NCBI RefSeq assembly: GCF_001447385.1 | Contig: NZ_LLWQ01000141.1 | Coordinates: 38,523 to 102,522 of the forward strand | Origin: Paracoccus sp. MKU1 | Lineage (GTDB): Bacteria; Pseudomonadota; Alphaproteobacteria; Rhodobacterales; Rhodobacteraceae | Direction of reading: 5' to 3' | DNA length: 64,000 bases | In this document: piece after piece, positions 34,619 through 45,100 of the stretch | How the letters are laid out: each line of letters opens with the position of its first letter | How positions within the stretch are numbered: position 1 is the stretch's first letter | Notes under the pieces: generated by a model | The model's database searches: none | What the model was told of the DNA's origin: nothing | What the model saw: only the letters and a program-made list of their open reading frames with translations | Position numbers and translations under genes: made by a program

Positions 34619-37600
34619 CGCAATTTTCCGCGATTCTGGTGGGTAACGAATCTCTGATGCGCCACGCGGCCGAGACGCTGCTGGCGCGCGGGCATCGCAT
34701 CCATGCGGTGGTGACGCGCAATCCCGACCTGCGCGATTGGGCGCAGGGCGCCGGGCTGGCGGTCGAGGATCAGGACGCACCGCTGCCCGCCGATGCGCCG
34801 GTGGCCGACTGGCTGTTCAGCGTCGCCAACCTGTCGATCCTGCGCCCCGAGATGCTGGCGCGCGGCCGGCTGGGCGCGATCAACTTCCACGACGGGCCGC
34901 TGCCGCGGCTGGCGGGGCTGAACGCTCCGGTCTGGGCGATCATCGGCGGCGAGGCGCAGCACGGCGTCACCTGGCACATGATCGAAGGCGGCGTGGACGA
35001 GGGCGACATCCTCACCCAGACCCTGTTCGAGATCCGCCCCGACGATACTGCGCTGACCTTGAATGCCCGCTGCTTCGCGCGGGGAGCCGAGAGCTTTGCC
35101 GATGTGGTGGCGCAGCTTGAGGGTGCCGGCCCGCAGCGCCAGAAGCAGGACCTGGCGAGCCGCAGCTATGTCGGCCGCGACAAGCGCCCCGAGGCCGCGG
35201 GCGTTATCGACTTCGCCCAGCCCGCCGGGCGCATCTGCGCGCTGGTGCGCGGGCTCGACCATGGCGGTTACTGGAACCCCTTGGCCGAGGCCAAGGTCCG
35301 GCTGGCCGACGGCCGGGTGCTGGCGGTGACCGCCTCGGCCGGGACCGAGCCGGCCAGCGCCGCGCCGGGCACCGTGTTGGCCCATCATGGCGATATCGCC
35401 ACCGTCGCCGCCGCGGATGCGGCGATCCGGCTGATCTTCCGCGGCGAACTGCCTCCGGTCGGCACGGTGATCCCGGCGCTTACCGCCGAGGAGCGCACCC
35501 GCCTGACCGATCTGGCTGCGCAGGCCGCCAAGCATGACGGCTTCTGGCGGGCGCGGCTGGCGCGGATGAACCCGGCGGTGCTGCCGGGCGAGGGCTCGGG
35601 TGCCAGCCAGCGCGTGCCGCTGTTGCCCGGCGCCTCGGCGGAACGGATCGCGCTGGCCGCCGCGCTGCTGGCGCGGCTGGCCGGGCAGACGGAATGCGAT
35701 TTGGCGCTGCGGCCGCAGGGCCAGCCCGAGGCGGCGGGGATCGTCGCCGACTGGCAGCCCCTGGCCGTCGAGGCGCCGGGCGACCGGACCCTGGCCGATC
35801 TGGGACAGGCGCTGGCGGCGCAGATCGCCGATCAGGCGAAGCGCGGCTTTTTCATGGCCGACCTGCTGCACCGCGCGCCCGAGCTGCGTGACATGGCGCT
35901 GCCGGACCTGGCGATCAGCCTCGATGCCCGCGGCCCGGTCAAGGGCGCGGCGCTGACCGTGACCCTGTCCGAAAACGGCGCCTGGCTGGACCACGACCCG
36001 GCCCGCGTCACGCCCGCACAGGCGCAGCGGTTGGCCCGGGCGCTGGACGCGGGCCTGGCGCTGCCCGGCACGACGGCGCTGCGCGACATCCCGCTGATGG
36101 ACGCGGGGGAGCGCGAGGAATTGCTGGTCGCCCGCAACGCCACGCAGGTGGACGTGCGGCTGGCCTGCATCCACGAGTTGATCTCCGAAATGGCGGCGGC
36201 CGATCCGGATGCCGTGGCGCTGGCCTTCGAGGATCGCACGCTGACCCGCGGCCAGCTCGACCGTGCCGCGAATGCGCTGGCGGCAAAGCTGGCGCAGCTT
36301 GGCGTCGGTCCGGACCAGCCGGTCGGGCTGTTCGCGAAACGCTCGCCCGAGCTGGTGATCGGCGCGCTGGCGATCTGGAAGGCTGGCGGCGCCTATGTGC
36401 CGCTGGACCCGGATTACCCCGCCGACCGCATCGAGCTTTACATCGAGGATTCGGGCGCCAAGGTGGTGCTGGTGCAGGATGGGCTTGCCGACCGGCTGCC
36501 TGCACATGGCGCGCAGGTGGTGACCATCCCGACCGACCTGCCGCATGGCATGGTGGCGGCGCCGGTCAACCATGCCGGGCCGGAAAACCTAGCCTATCTG
36601 ATCTACACCTCGGGCTCGACCGGGCGGCCCAAGGGCGTGATGGTCGAGCATCGCAACGTGGCGAATTTCTTCGCCGGCATGGATGCGGCGATCCCTCATG
36701 CCGAGGGCGATACCTGGCTGGCGGTGACAAGCCTTTCGTTCGACATCTCGGTGCTGGAGATCTTCTGGTCGCTGGCGCGGGGGCTGAAACTGGTGATCGC
36801 GGGCGAGGAATCGCGGCTTGCGGTGTCCTCGGCGCCCGCGCAGCCGCGGCGCGAGGTTTCGGGCGGCATGGATTTCAGCCTGTTCTACTGGGGCAATGAC
36901 GACGGCCCCGGCCCGAAGAAATACCAGCTGCTGCTGGAAGGCGCGCGCTTTGCCGACCAGAACGGCTTCGTCGCGGTCTATACGCCCGAGCGGCATTTCC
37001 ATGCCTTCGGCGGCCCCTATCCGAACCCGGCCGTTTCGGGCGCGGCGGTGGCGGCGGTGACGAAGAACATCTCGGTCCGCGCCGGCAGCTGCGTGCTGCC
37101 GCTGCATCATCCCGCGCGGGTGGCCGAGGAATGGGCGGTGATCGACAACCTGACCTCGGGCCGGGCGGGGCTGGCCATCGCCTCGGGCTGGCAGCCGGAC
37201 GATTTCGTGCTGCGCCCGGAAAACGCGCCGCCGAACAACAAGACCGCGCTGGCCCAGGGCGTGGACCAGTTGCGCCGGCTGTGGCGCGGCGAGGCGGTGG
37301 AATTCCCGCGCAAGGACGGCAGCCTGTTCGGCGTGGTGACGCAGCCGCGCCCGGTGCAGAAGGACCTGCCGCTGTGGATGACCGTCGCCGGCAATCCCGA
37401 GACGTGGGTCGAGGCCGGGCGGCTGGGCATGAACGTGCTGACCCACCTGCTGGGCCAGAGCATCGACACGGTGGAAAGCCGCATCAAGGATTACCACGCC
37501 GCGCTGCGCGAGGCCGGCCATGACCCGGCGCGCTTCACCGTCACGCTGATGCTGCACACCTGTCTGGCCGAGGATCGCGAGACGGCGCGCGAGATCGCCC

Positions 37601-39249
37601 GCGAGCCGATGAAGAACTACCTGCGCAGCGCCGCGGCGCTGGTCAAGCAATATGCCTGGGATTTCCCGGCCTTCCGTCGCCCGGCGGGCATGACCAACCC
37701 GATGGCCATCGATCTCGGCACCTTGTCCGAGGAAGAGCTGGACGGCATCCTGGAGTTCGCCTTCCTGCGCTATTTCGAGGATTCGGGCCTGTTCGGTTCG
37801 CTTCAGGACGGCATCGCCCGGGTCGAACATCTGAAGACCATCGGCGTGGGCGAGATCGCCTGCCTGATCGACTATGGCATCGCGCCCGAGCAGGTCATGG
37901 CCGGCTTCCCGCTGCTGGCGCGGCTGCGGGCCGAGGTGAATCCGCATGGCGCCGAGCCCGAGGATGGCGATTTCTCGATCGCGGCGCAGCTTCGGCGCTG
38001 GAAGGTGACGCATCTGCAATGCACCCCCAGCATGGCGCGCATCCTGGTCTCGGACCCGCAGGTCGCGGCGGCGATGGCCGGTCTGAAATGCGTGATGGTC
38101 GGCGGCGAGGCGCTGCCGCCCTCGCTGCTCTCCGAGATCAGGACGGCGACACGGGCGCGGGTGCTGAACATGTATGGCCCGACCGAGACGACGATCTGGT
38201 CCACGGTGGCCGATCTGACCGATGCCGCCGAGGTGACGCTGGGCCGGCCGATCGCCAATACTCAGGTCTATGTGCTGGACGGGGACGGCGTGCCGGTGCC
38301 CCCCGGCGCGCCGGGCGAGCTGTGGATCGGCGGCCATGGCGTCGCCCGCGGCTATTGGCGGCGCGAGGACCTGACGGCGGCGGCCTTCCGCCCCGATCCT
38401 TTCGTGCCCGCGGATCGCGGTGCGCCCTGGGGCGCGCGCATGTATCGCACCGGCGACCTGGTGCGCTGGCGCGAGGATGGCGGGCTGGACTATATCGGCC
38501 GGGCCGACCACCAGGTGAAGCTGCGCGGCTTCCGCATCGAACTGGGCGAGATCGAGGCGCAGCTGGCCGCCCAGCCCGGCGTGCGCGAGGCGGTGGCCTT
38601 GGTGCGCGAGGATACGCCCGGCGACAGGCGGCTGGTGGCCTATGTCACCGGTGCGGGCGATCTGTGCGAAAAGGCGCTGCGCGAGGCGCTGCTGGCGCAT
38701 CTGCCGGCGCATATGGTGCCGGGGCGGATCGTGCGGCTGGAGAAGATGCCGCTGACCCCGAACCGCAAGATCGACCGCAAGCATCTGCCGGTGCCGGGGG
38801 CCGTTGCATCCGCTCCGGCGGTGGCGGCGCCGGCCGCGGCCATCGAGGCCGCCACCGCCGCTTCGGGCGCCGCGCCGACCGAGGACCTGGCGCTGGCGGT
38901 GCAGACGCTGTGGTCCGAAGTGCTGGGTGTCGAGCAGATCGGCCCGCGCGACAACTTCTTCGCGCTTGGCGGGCATTCGCTGCTGGCGATCCAGTTGCAC
39001 CGGACCATGCGCGACCGGCTGGCGCTGCCGCGGCTGGGGGTGACGGATATCTTCCGCTTCCCGGTCATGGTGGATTTCCTGAAGCATGTCGCCTCGCTGG
39101 CGCCGGCGCACGATGCCGCCCCGGCGGCACCGACTGCCGCGCCCGCGCCGGTGGCACCAGTGCGCCCGGAGCCCGAACTGGTCGGGGCCGGAGACGATGC
39201 CATGGCCCGGCGCCGGGCCTTGCGGGCGCAATTGCGCGGCGGGCGGTGA
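34615..39249 (+). CDS. NRPS-like protein: formyltransferase, interrupted Gly-type A domain with LLM monooxygenase, PCP
   Basis: This is a 1544-residue multidomain protein. Residues 1-300 form a methionyl-tRNA-formyltransferase-like domain with Asn90 and His92 in INFHDGPLP and Asp128 in GGVDEGD. Residues about 330-500 resemble the C-terminal half of a condensation domain without HHxxxDG. The adenylation domain starts near 510, with A3 [11 protein letters not shown] near 665 and A4 [10 protein letters not shown] near 710. A luciferase-like flavin monooxygenase of the MupA/Atu3671 type is inserted at about 752-1110. The A domain resumes with MYGPTETT near 1187 and K1385. The ten code residues read D-I-L-Q-M-G-M-I-W-K, close to the glycine code DILQLGLIWK. 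The carrier Ser is 1455 in LGGHSL. There is no TE. Confidence 0.93.
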   Translation: MTQFSAILVGNESLMRHAAETLLARGHRIHAVVTRNPDLRDWAQGAGLAVEDQDAPLPADAPVADWLFSVANLSILRPEMLARGRLGAINFHDGPLPRLAGLNAPVWAIIGGEAQHGVTWHMIEGGVDEGDILTQTLFEIRPDDTALTLNARCFARGAESFADVVAQLEGAGPQRQKQDLASRSYVGRDKRPEAAGVIDFAQPAGRICALVRGLDHGGYWNPLAEAKVRLADGRVLAVTASAGTEPASAAPGTVLAHHGDIATVAAADAAIRLIFRGELPPVGTVIPALTAEERTRLTDLAAQAAKHDGFWRARLARMNPAVLPGEGSGASQRVPLLPGASAERIALAAALLARLAGQTECDLALRPQGQPEAAGIVADWQPLAVEAPGDRTLADLGQALAAQIADQAKRGFFMADLLHRAPELRDMALPDLAISLDARGPVKGAALTVTLSENGAWLDHDPARVTPAQAQRLARALDAGLALPGTTALRDIPLMDAGEREELLVARNATQVDVRLACIHELISEMAAADPDAVALAFEDRTLTRGQLDRAANALAAKLAQLGVGPDQPVGLFAKRSPELVIGALAIWKAGGAYVPLDPDYPADRIELYIEDSGAKVVLVQDGLADRLPAHGAQVVTIPTDLPHGMVAAPVNHAGPENLAYLIYTSGSTGRPKGVMVEHRNVANFFAGMDAAIPHAEGDTWLAVTSLSFDISVLEIFWSLARGLKLVIAGEESRLAVSSAPAQPRREVSGGMDFSLFYWGNDDGPGPKKYQLLLEGARFADQNGFVAVYTPERHFHAFGGPYPNPAVSGAAVAAVTKNISVRAGSCVLPLHHPARVAEEWAVIDNLTSGRAGLAIASGWQPDDFVLRPENAPPNNKTALAQGVDQLRRLWRGEAVEFPRKDGSLFGVVTQPRPVQKDLPLWMTVAGNPETWVEAGRLGMNVLTHLLGQSIDTVESRIKDYHAALREAGHDPARFTVTLMLHTCLAEDRETAREIAREPMKNYLRSAAALVKQYAWDFPAFRRPAGMTNPMAIDLGTLSEEELDGILEFAFLRYFEDSGLFGSLQDGIARVEHLKTIGVGEIACLIDYGIAPEQVMAGFPLLARLRAEVNPHGAEPEDGDFSIAAQLRRWKVTHLQCTPSMARILVSDPQVAAAMAGLKCVMVGGEALPPSLLSEIRTATRARVLNMYGPTETTIWSTVADLTDAAEVTLGRPIANTQVYVLDGDGVPVPPGAPGELWIGGHGVARGYWRREDLTAAAFRPDPFVPADRGAPWGARMYRTGDLVRWREDGGLDYIGRADHQVKLRGFRIELGEIEAQLAAQPGVREAVALVREDTPGDRRLVAYVTGAGDLCEKALREALLAHLPAHMVPGRIVRLEKMPLTPNRKIDRKHLPVPGAVASAPAVAAPAAAIEAATAASGAAPTEDLALAVQTLWSEVLGVEQIGPRDNFFALGGHSLLAIQLHRTMRDRLALPRLGVTDIFRFPVMVDFLKHVASLAPAHDAAPAAPTAAPAPVAPVRPEPELVGAGDDAMARRRALRAQLRGGR

Positions 39250-39869
39250 GCGGCGCCCAAGCGCTCGATGCGCTGGCGCGGCGCCTATTGCCCGTGGGCT
39301 ATGGCTGCGCGGTGCTGCCGCTGACGGCCGAGCCCGAGCCGCTTTTGCCCGAGGAGGCCGAAGCCATCACCCGCGCCGTCCCGAAACGGCGGCGCGAGTT
39401 CGCCCTGGGCCGCATGGCGCTGCGGGTGGCGATCCGGCGGGCCGGGCATGATCTGCCGGCGGTGCGGCCCATCCCGGCCCGACCCGACCGTCAGCCCGAC
39501 CTGCCGCCGGGCATCCGCGCCAGCCTGTCGCATGGCGGCGATTACTGCATCGCCATCGCCGCGCCGCCGGGCGGAGCGAGCGTCGGGGTCGATCTGGAGC
39601 CCTGCGACCGTGGCGTCCCCGAGGGGCTGGCCGAGACGATCATGCCCTTCCGGCTGGATGGTCCCGCTCATCCCTTGCTGGCCTTTTGCGCCAAGGAGGC
39701 GATGTTCAAGGCACAATACCCGCTGACCGGGCGGATGCTGGATTTCCGCGAGGTGCCGGCGGTGATCGGTCCCCAGCGGTTCCGCGCCTGCATGGGCGAC
39801 CGCTTGATCGGCGGGCGCTGGGGGCAGGCGGCGGGTTATTGGCTGGCGGTCAGCCTGTGGCGCGGCTGA
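39246..39869 (+). CDS. 4'-phosphopantetheinyl transferase (Sfp/EntD type)
   Basis: This 207-residue enzyme loads phosphopantetheine onto carrier proteins. Motifs are [11 protein letters not shown] (about 96), [10 protein letters not shown] (Mg-binding, about 116) and [13 protein letters not shown] (about 150). The start is a GTG that overlaps the NRPS stop (GTGA); no other start gives the N-terminal region. It is the natural activator of PKS Ser1750 and NRPS Ser1455. Its 3' end overlaps the convergent glycosyltransferase by 20 bases. Confidence 0.92.
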   Translation: MSGAQALDALARRLLPVGYGCAVLPLTAEPEPLLPEEAEAITRAVPKRRREFALGRMALRVAIRRAGHDLPAVRPIPARPDRQPDLPPGIRASLSHGGDYCIAIAAPPGGASVGVDLEPCDRGVPEGLAETIMPFRLDGPAHPLLAFCAKEAMFKAQYPLTGRMLDFREVPAVIGPQRFRACMGDRLIGGRWGQAAGYWLAVSLWRG

Positions 39870-41055
39870 ACAGCGCCGCGAGCCGCCGGGCGGATTTGCC
39901 GATGTCGTGGCGCGCGATCACGCGGGTGCGGGCCATGGCGCCCATGGCAGCCAATGTCTCGGGCGCGGCTTCGGCGGCTTGCAGCATCGTCTCGGCCAAG
40001 GCTTCGGCATCGCCGGCCGGGACCAGCCAGCCCTCTTGCCCGGGGCGGACCAGTTCGGGGATGCCGGCGATATAGGTGGCGATCACCGGGCGGGCGCAGG
40101 CCATGGCCTCCATGATGACCACCGGCAGGCCCTCGGCGAAACTGGGTGTGACCAGCGCATGGGCAGCGTCCAGGGCGGCGCGCACGCCGGCCTCATCCTG
40201 CCAGCCCAGCAGGCGGACGGCCGCACCCATGCCCTGGGCACCGATCAGGGCTTCGATCTGCGGCCGCAACTCGCCGTCGCCGACCAGCGACAGGCGCAGT
40301 TCGGGGTTGCGACGCCAAGCCAGGGCGAAGGCGCGGATCAGGAGGCCGAAACCCTTCTGCTCGGCGAAACGGCCGACGGCGACCATGTGAAAGGGAGCGG
40401 GGGGCAGGGGGGACGGCTCGGCCCAGCGGCCCAGGTCCAGCCCGCAATGCACGACCCGGACCTTTTCCCAATCCCCGGCCGCCGCCCAGCGGCACATTTG
40501 CGAGCGGCCATAGCTGCTGACGGTGACGCAGAATTCGGCCAGGGCCAGCTTGCCACCCAGATCCAGCGCCCGGATATTGTCGAATTCCTCTGGTCCGTGC
40601 ACGGTGAAGCTGAAACGCGGGCCGCCGAGCAGGCGCGAATAGGCCGCGACCCGGGCCGAGTTGGTGCCGAAATGCGCGTGGATATGCGCAAGCCCCAGCG
40701 CCCGGGCCCGGGCGGCGACGCGCGCGCCCTCGGCCAGATAGATCATCTGCCGGGCCAGGCCGGATTCGCCGGCATGCGCCCGGCGGCGCGCCAGCCCCAG
40801 GGCGGCGGCGAATTGTGCAGGTCTCGCAATGGCCTGACGGGCGAGATCGGCCAGAAGCCGCTTGGCCCCCGCCTCGAGCACCCGTTCGGTGCGAGCATGT
40901 TCGGACAGATCCGCGGGATCGGTCAGCGCGTCCGGATCCCCGCGCATGGCGAATCGGTGGATTTCGAAGCCTTCACGCTCAAGCGCCGCGATCTCACGCC
41001 GGATGAAGCTGTGTGAGGGGCGAGGATATGTATTGATTAAATAGCCGATTCGCAA
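39850..41055 (-). CDS. GT4 glycosyltransferase
   Basis: This 401-residue retaining GT-B glycosyltransferase opens with RIGYLINTYPRPSHSFIRRE, typical of exopolysaccharide GT4 enzymes. The donor-binding half has AVGRFAEQKGFGLLIRAFA and the EX7E motif in SFAEGLPVVIMEAMA (about 315-329). The start codon is TTG, with GGGGAG seven bases upstream; the frame supports no better start. It runs tail-to-tail into the phosphopantetheinyl transferase with a 20-base overlap. It probably adds a sugar to the lipid-linked repeat unit on the cytoplasmic side. Confidence 0.9.
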   Translation of the reverse strand: MRIGYLINTYPRPSHSFIRREIAALEREGFEIHRFAMRGDPDALTDPADLSEHARTERVLEAGAKRLLADLARQAIARPAQFAAALGLARRRAHAGESGLARQMIYLAEGARVAARARALGLAHIHAHFGTNSARVAAYSRLLGGPRFSFTVHGPEEFDNIRALDLGGKLALAEFCVTVSSYGRSQMCRWAAAGDWEKVRVVHCGLDLGRWAEPSPLPPAPFHMVAVGRFAEQKGFGLLIRAFALAWRRNPELRLSLVGDGELRPQIEALIGAQGMGAAVRLLGWQDEAGVRAALDAAHALVTPSFAEGLPVVIMEAMACARPVIATYIAGIPELVRPGQEGWLVPAGDAEALAETMLQAAEAAPETLAAMGAMARTRVIARHDIGKSARRLAALFSRATG

Positions 41056-41089
41056 GGCGGCGCTCCCCTATCAAGGAAGAAAAAACTTG

Positions 41090-41138
41090 AGGCGCCGCGA
41101 TCTTGCCGGGTCCCGTCGGCTGGTTGGCGCCTATTTTT
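41090..41138 (+). terminator. Terminator-like hairpin upstream of small membrane-protein gene
   Basis: AGGCGCC (41090-41096) pairs with GGCGCCT (41126-41132), followed by ATTTTT. A short inner GCCG/CGGC stem is possible. No plus-strand gene ends just before it, so it may be a leader attenuator or a chance structure. Confidence 0.3.
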
Positions 41139-41233
41139 GCTTAACAATGAGCGAATATGAAGTATGACCGTATGCAGCACTAAAGTTTGTCTAGCGATTC
41201 CGGGTTTCTTTGGCACTATTGATCTAAGAGCGT

Positions 41234-41451
41234 GTGCATTTGGGGAGAAAGCCTCTGTCTGGCATCCTGACCATTGGTGTCGCAGTTGCGTTGGCCAGCG
41301 CGCTGATCGGGTTTGCTGTCTTCGATCTGTCGTTCTGGGTTGCGCTGCTGATCTATGTCGTCAGTGGAACGGCCGCCACGCTTTTCGTTGCATGGCGGCG
41401 CTTCAAATGTATCGAGCGGCATGAGATGCGGGCCGAACGCGGCAGCGCCGT

Positions 41452-41458
<7 letters not shown>
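41234..41458 (+). CDS. Small two-helix membrane protein
   Basis: This is a 74-residue hypothetical protein with two hydrophobic segments, about 9-30 and 34-55, joined by a short loop (FDLSFW), and a charged Arg/Glu C-terminus. The likely start is a GTG with a weak AAGAG upstream. It lies in the exopolysaccharide locus and overlaps the convergent ExoY-type gene by 7 bases. No function is recognised; it could be an accessory of the exopolysaccharide membrane complex. Composition and hydropathy favour a real gene. Confidence 0.6.
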
Positions 41459-42150
<692 letters not shown>

Positions 42151-42456
42151 TTGAAAACCCGTCCTAATCACTACTCCGGCAGTATAGCCGGGCATTTTAA
42201 TAAAACTAGAACGAAATTGGACACTGACGAAAAGTATAGGTTACTTTAAGATCAATAAGTTATGATGAAATTTTCGGCGTGAAAGCCTGCGCTTCCCCAG
42301 GGTAAGCATATTAGTCAAAACCCAGGTTTTTGCTGGCGGAGTCCGCAATTCGGTTGTCAGAATTTTATATTGGCAACTATCGGTTGAATTGGGTGGATTC
42401 CCCAAGGCAGGGATGCCATTCTGGCAAGGATCAATCCACAATCGAGAGTTGTTAAT
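42151..42456. other. AT-rich divergent intergenic region
   Basis: These 306 bases are markedly richer in A and T than the rest of the window. They separate the ExoY-type gene (minus) from the SGNH hydrolase gene (plus). Two TATACT boxes read on the minus strand near 42175 and 42234 and could be -10 elements for the ExoY-type gene, but without clear -35 boxes. A 7-base inverted repeat GTGGATT (42394-42400) / AATCCAC (42433-42439) lies before the SGNH gene. No convincing coding frame is present. Confidence 0.5.
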
Positions 42457-43230
42457 ATGTCGGGGGTTCTGCAATTTTTAATTGAAAGCATCTCGGCTTT
42501 CTACATTGGGCACAGTCTCGTCAGCCCGACGCTTCCCGGCATGATGCAGGGTCTGCTGAAGGAGCCCGTCGAGATGCAGATCCTCAACGGCGCCCCGCTG
42601 GAGTTGCAGTGGAAGGAGGCCCATCACGGCCAGGGCGTGAACGGGCGCGAGTGGCTGCCCAGGCACGCCGTGGAGGCGCTGGTCATCACCGAGCGTGTGC
42701 CGCTTGCCCCGGCGATGGAGTATCACGACAGCCTCGGCTACGCGGCGAAATGGGTCGATCTGGCGCGGCAATCCAACCCGGAGGTGAAGCCCTATCTTTA
42801 CCAGACCTGGGACGATATCGAGCCGGGCCCGACCGAGCCCTGGCGCGACCGGATCCTGGCGGACCTGCCGCGGTGGCAGTCGATCGTCGAGCACGTGAAC
42901 AAGGACCTGCCCGAGGGGGCCGAGCCGATGCGGCTGGTTCCGGTCGGGCTGGGCATGGTCCGGCTGCACGATGCGGTGAAGGCCGGCAAGGTTCCGGGCG
43001 CCAACTCGATTCGGGACTTCTTCGGCGATGCCATCCATCCGAGCGAGGAGGGGGGGTATTACTATATCGCCATGATTCATTATGCGACGCTGACCGGCCA
43101 GAGCCCGGTGGGATTGACCAACCAGATTCCGGGCGGTCACGGACCCTATCCCAAGGTGCCCGGCGATCAGGCTGCGGTGCTGCAACAACTCGCCTGGGAG
43201 ACCGTGCAGGATTTCAATGCCGGCAAATGA
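42457..43230 (+). CDS. SGNH/GDSL-like hydrolase, possibly with altered 5' end
   Basis: This 257-residue protein carries the SGNH nucleophile motif YIGHSLVSP (Ser20) and the C-terminal Asp-x-x-His catalytic block GDAIHPSEEGGYY (about 189-201). It may be an esterase or deacetylase acting on a polysaccharide acyl group. The N-terminus MSGVLQFLIESISAF is short, AT-rich in DNA and not a good signal peptide, although homologues of this kind are usually exported. GC content rises sharply at about 42500, just after the Ser codon. The 5' end may have been replaced by recombination. It lies between the priming transferase and a GT2 gene. Confidence 0.75.
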   Translation: MSGVLQFLIESISAFYIGHSLVSPTLPGMMQGLLKEPVEMQILNGAPLELQWKEAHHGQGVNGREWLPRHAVEALVITERVPLAPAMEYHDSLGYAAKWVDLARQSNPEVKPYLYQTWDDIEPGPTEPWRDRILADLPRWQSIVEHVNKDLPEGAEPMRLVPVGLGMVRLHDAVKAGKVPGANSIRDFFGDAIHPSEEGGYYYIAMIHYATLTGQSPVGLTNQIPGGHGPYPKVPGDQAAVLQQLAWETVQDFNAGK

Positions 43231-43239
43231 CGGCGCAAT

Positions 43240-44067
43240 TCAGCGCCCGCGCGCCCATCCCTGCCGGTTGCGGCCCAACCGGACGGCCAGCGCCACGGCG
43301 GCATAGGCGGCAAAGCCCAGCGGATCGCCGGCGGCAAGGCGCAAGAGTTCGCCCTTGCCGGGGCGGACATGGCCCTGTCGCGGGGGCAGGTCCGGAAACA
43401 GCCGGGCGATCTCGGCCACGCCCAGGTCCTGGCGCCGCCGCACCCTGACCAGCGGCGAGAAGCCCTCGACCAGCGGCCATTCATAGGGTTCGTCCACCAG
43501 GAAACGCTCGGCTTCCGTGAATTGCAGCCGGGCGAAGGTGTCGTCCGAGATGACCTGCGGGAATGCCTCCCAGCGTGCCCTTCCCGCCTCGTTCACCGCA
43601 AAGAGCCCGGCGCCGGTGACGCCCTTGGTCACGAAGGGCAGTTTCTGCCAGAACCGGGCATAGGCGCGCGACACGGCGCTGCGGGCGGGCGCGACCATCA
43701 GCCGCCCGCCGGCATAGCGCGGCTCGGGCACGTCCAGAACGCGCATGATCCCCGACAAAAGCCGCGGTCCCATGCGGATATCGGCGTCCAGATACAGCCG
43801 GACGCCCGGCCCGGCGCAGGCATCGCCATGGTTCAGCGCGCCGATCTTGCCGCCTTGCGCCAGTTCCTCGACCCGCAGCCGCCAGCCGCGCGCGGCAAAA
43901 CCGGCCGCGTAGGCGCGTGCGCGGGCGGCCGTGTCGTCGGTGCAGCCATTGGCGACCAGGATCAGTTCGACCGGCCCCTGATGATCCTGGGCCAGAACGT
44001 GGTCGAGGCAGGCATGGATATAGTCGGCCTCGTCATGGGCGGGCAGGATGATGGTGCAGGGCGTCAT
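43240..44067 (-). CDS. GT2 glycosyltransferase
   Basis: This 275-residue GT-A family glycosyltransferase has N-terminal PCTIILPAHDEADYI, VANGCTDDTAARA (nucleotide binding), the metal-binding LYLDADIRM, and a late ISDDTFARLQF acidic motif. A C-terminal hydrophobic stretch near 245-265 may anchor it. Start choice is uncertain: the ATG at 44065-44067 fits the family N-terminus, with an alternative 18 codons upstream. It lies tail-to-tail with the SGNH hydrolase gene (9-base gap). Confidence 0.85.
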   Translation of the reverse strand: MTPCTIILPAHDEADYIHACLDHVLAQDHQGPVELILVANGCTDDTAARARAYAAGFAARGWRLRVEELAQGGKIGALNHGDACAGPGVRLYLDADIRMGPRLLSGIMRVLDVPEPRYAGGRLMVAPARSAVSRAYARFWQKLPFVTKGVTGAGLFAVNEAGRARWEAFPQVISDDTFARLQFTEAERFLVDEPYEWPLVEGFSPLVRVRRRQDLGVAEIARLFPDLPPRQGHVRPGKGELLRLAAGDPLGFAAYAAVALAVRLGRNRQGWARGR

Positions 44068-44338
44068 CGGGCTGGGACCGGACTTGCGGACCGACCGCAG
44101 CCGAATCGCGCGGCGCGGCAATCGCCGGTTGAGGATCGCGCGCCCGGGCTGACCCCTGGCCGCGATAGGGGGAATCGGCCACGCGACGCCGGGAAATGCG
44201 GCGCATTGTCGGAATCGGGCGTGTTTTCGGTTGTCGCGTTCATGGCCGGGACGCTACCATGCCGCTGCCGGGAAAGTCATCGGCAGGCCGCCGCCCCTGG
44301 GACGGCGCCGTTTCACCAGAGGCAGAGGGGCCACAGGT

Positions 44339-45076
44339 TTGACGCCCGCGAAAGGGAACGACCCGGACAGGACGCCGGCAGGACAGGCTGCGCCCGATGC
44401 GGCGCGCGGCCATGTCTCCAGCAAGTTCATCCGGCGCGAGGCGGCTTTGGCCGCCTCGGATGCGAAACATGCCAAGATCAGCGCGCAGCGGTTTTCGCTG
44501 TTGCGCACCCGCATCCTGCGCGAGATGCGCAGCCGCGGCTGGAGCACGCTGGCCGTGGTGCCGGTGACGCCGGGTGCCGGCGGCACCTTTGTCGCGGTGA
44601 ACCTGGCGCTGGCGCTGGCCCGCCAGCCGCATACGCAGGTGGCGCTGATCGATCTCGACCTGGGCAGTCCCAGCGTCGCCGGCCAGCTTGGCATTCCGGG
44701 CTGTGCCGCGGTTTCGGCGGCGCTGCGCGCAGGCGGCGATCTGGAGATGCTGGTCTCGCAGGTGGACGAAGCGCCGAACCTGTCGGTGCTGGCGCCGCAA
44801 CGGGCCGAGACCGACGCGGCCGAACTCTTGCAGGACGAGGCGCTGGCCCAGGCCATGCGGCGGTTGCATGACAGCCATCCTGCCGAGATCGCCGTCATCG
44901 ACACTGCCGCGCTTTTGGGCGAGGATGCGGCGCTGGCCGCCCTGCCGCTGGCCGATGCGCTGCTGCTGGTCGCCGACGGCCACCGCGGCACCGCCGCCGA
45001 CATGGCGGAATGCGAACGGCTGCTGGTCGGCATGCCGCCGGTGATGGGCGTGGTCCTGAACAAGTCGGAAGACTGA
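44339..45076 (+). CDS. CpsD/Wzc-like ATPase with degenerate Walker A
   Basis: This 245-residue protein of the exopolysaccharide tyrosine-autokinase/ParA fold is preceded by GAGGGG upstream of a TTG start. The family pattern is clear: KISAQRFSLLRTRI, VALIDLDLGSPSVAGQLG (Walker A'), and IAVIDTAALL (Walker B). The P-loop, however, reads TPGAGGT, with Gly82 where the nucleotide-binding Lys should be. The C-terminus lacks the usual tyrosine cluster (ends NKSED). It is followed after 24 bases by the Wzz-type gene, its normal partner. It may be a non-kinase regulator. Confidence 0.8.
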   Translation: MTPAKGNDPDRTPAGQAAPDAARGHVSSKFIRREAALAASDAKHAKISAQRFSLLRTRILREMRSRGWSTLAVVPVTPGAGGTFVAVNLALALARQPHTQVALIDLDLGSPSVAGQLGIPGCAAVSAALRAGGDLEMLVSQVDEAPNLSVLAPQRAETDAAELLQDEALAQAMRRLHDSHPAEIAVIDTAALLGEDAALAALPLADALLLVADGHRGTAADMAECERLLVGMPPVMGVVLNKSED

Positions 45077-45100
45077 TTTAAGAGAGACAGGGTTCAAGAT

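Noticed and set aside
34615..39249. A complete condensation domain in the NRPS
   Set aside because: No HHxxxDG motif was found anywhere in the protein; only a C-terminal half-like segment is present.
42241..42474. Minus-strand 77-codon frame in the AT-rich gap
   Set aside because: No Shine-Dalgarno, no hydrophobic core, and it overlaps the SGNH gene start.
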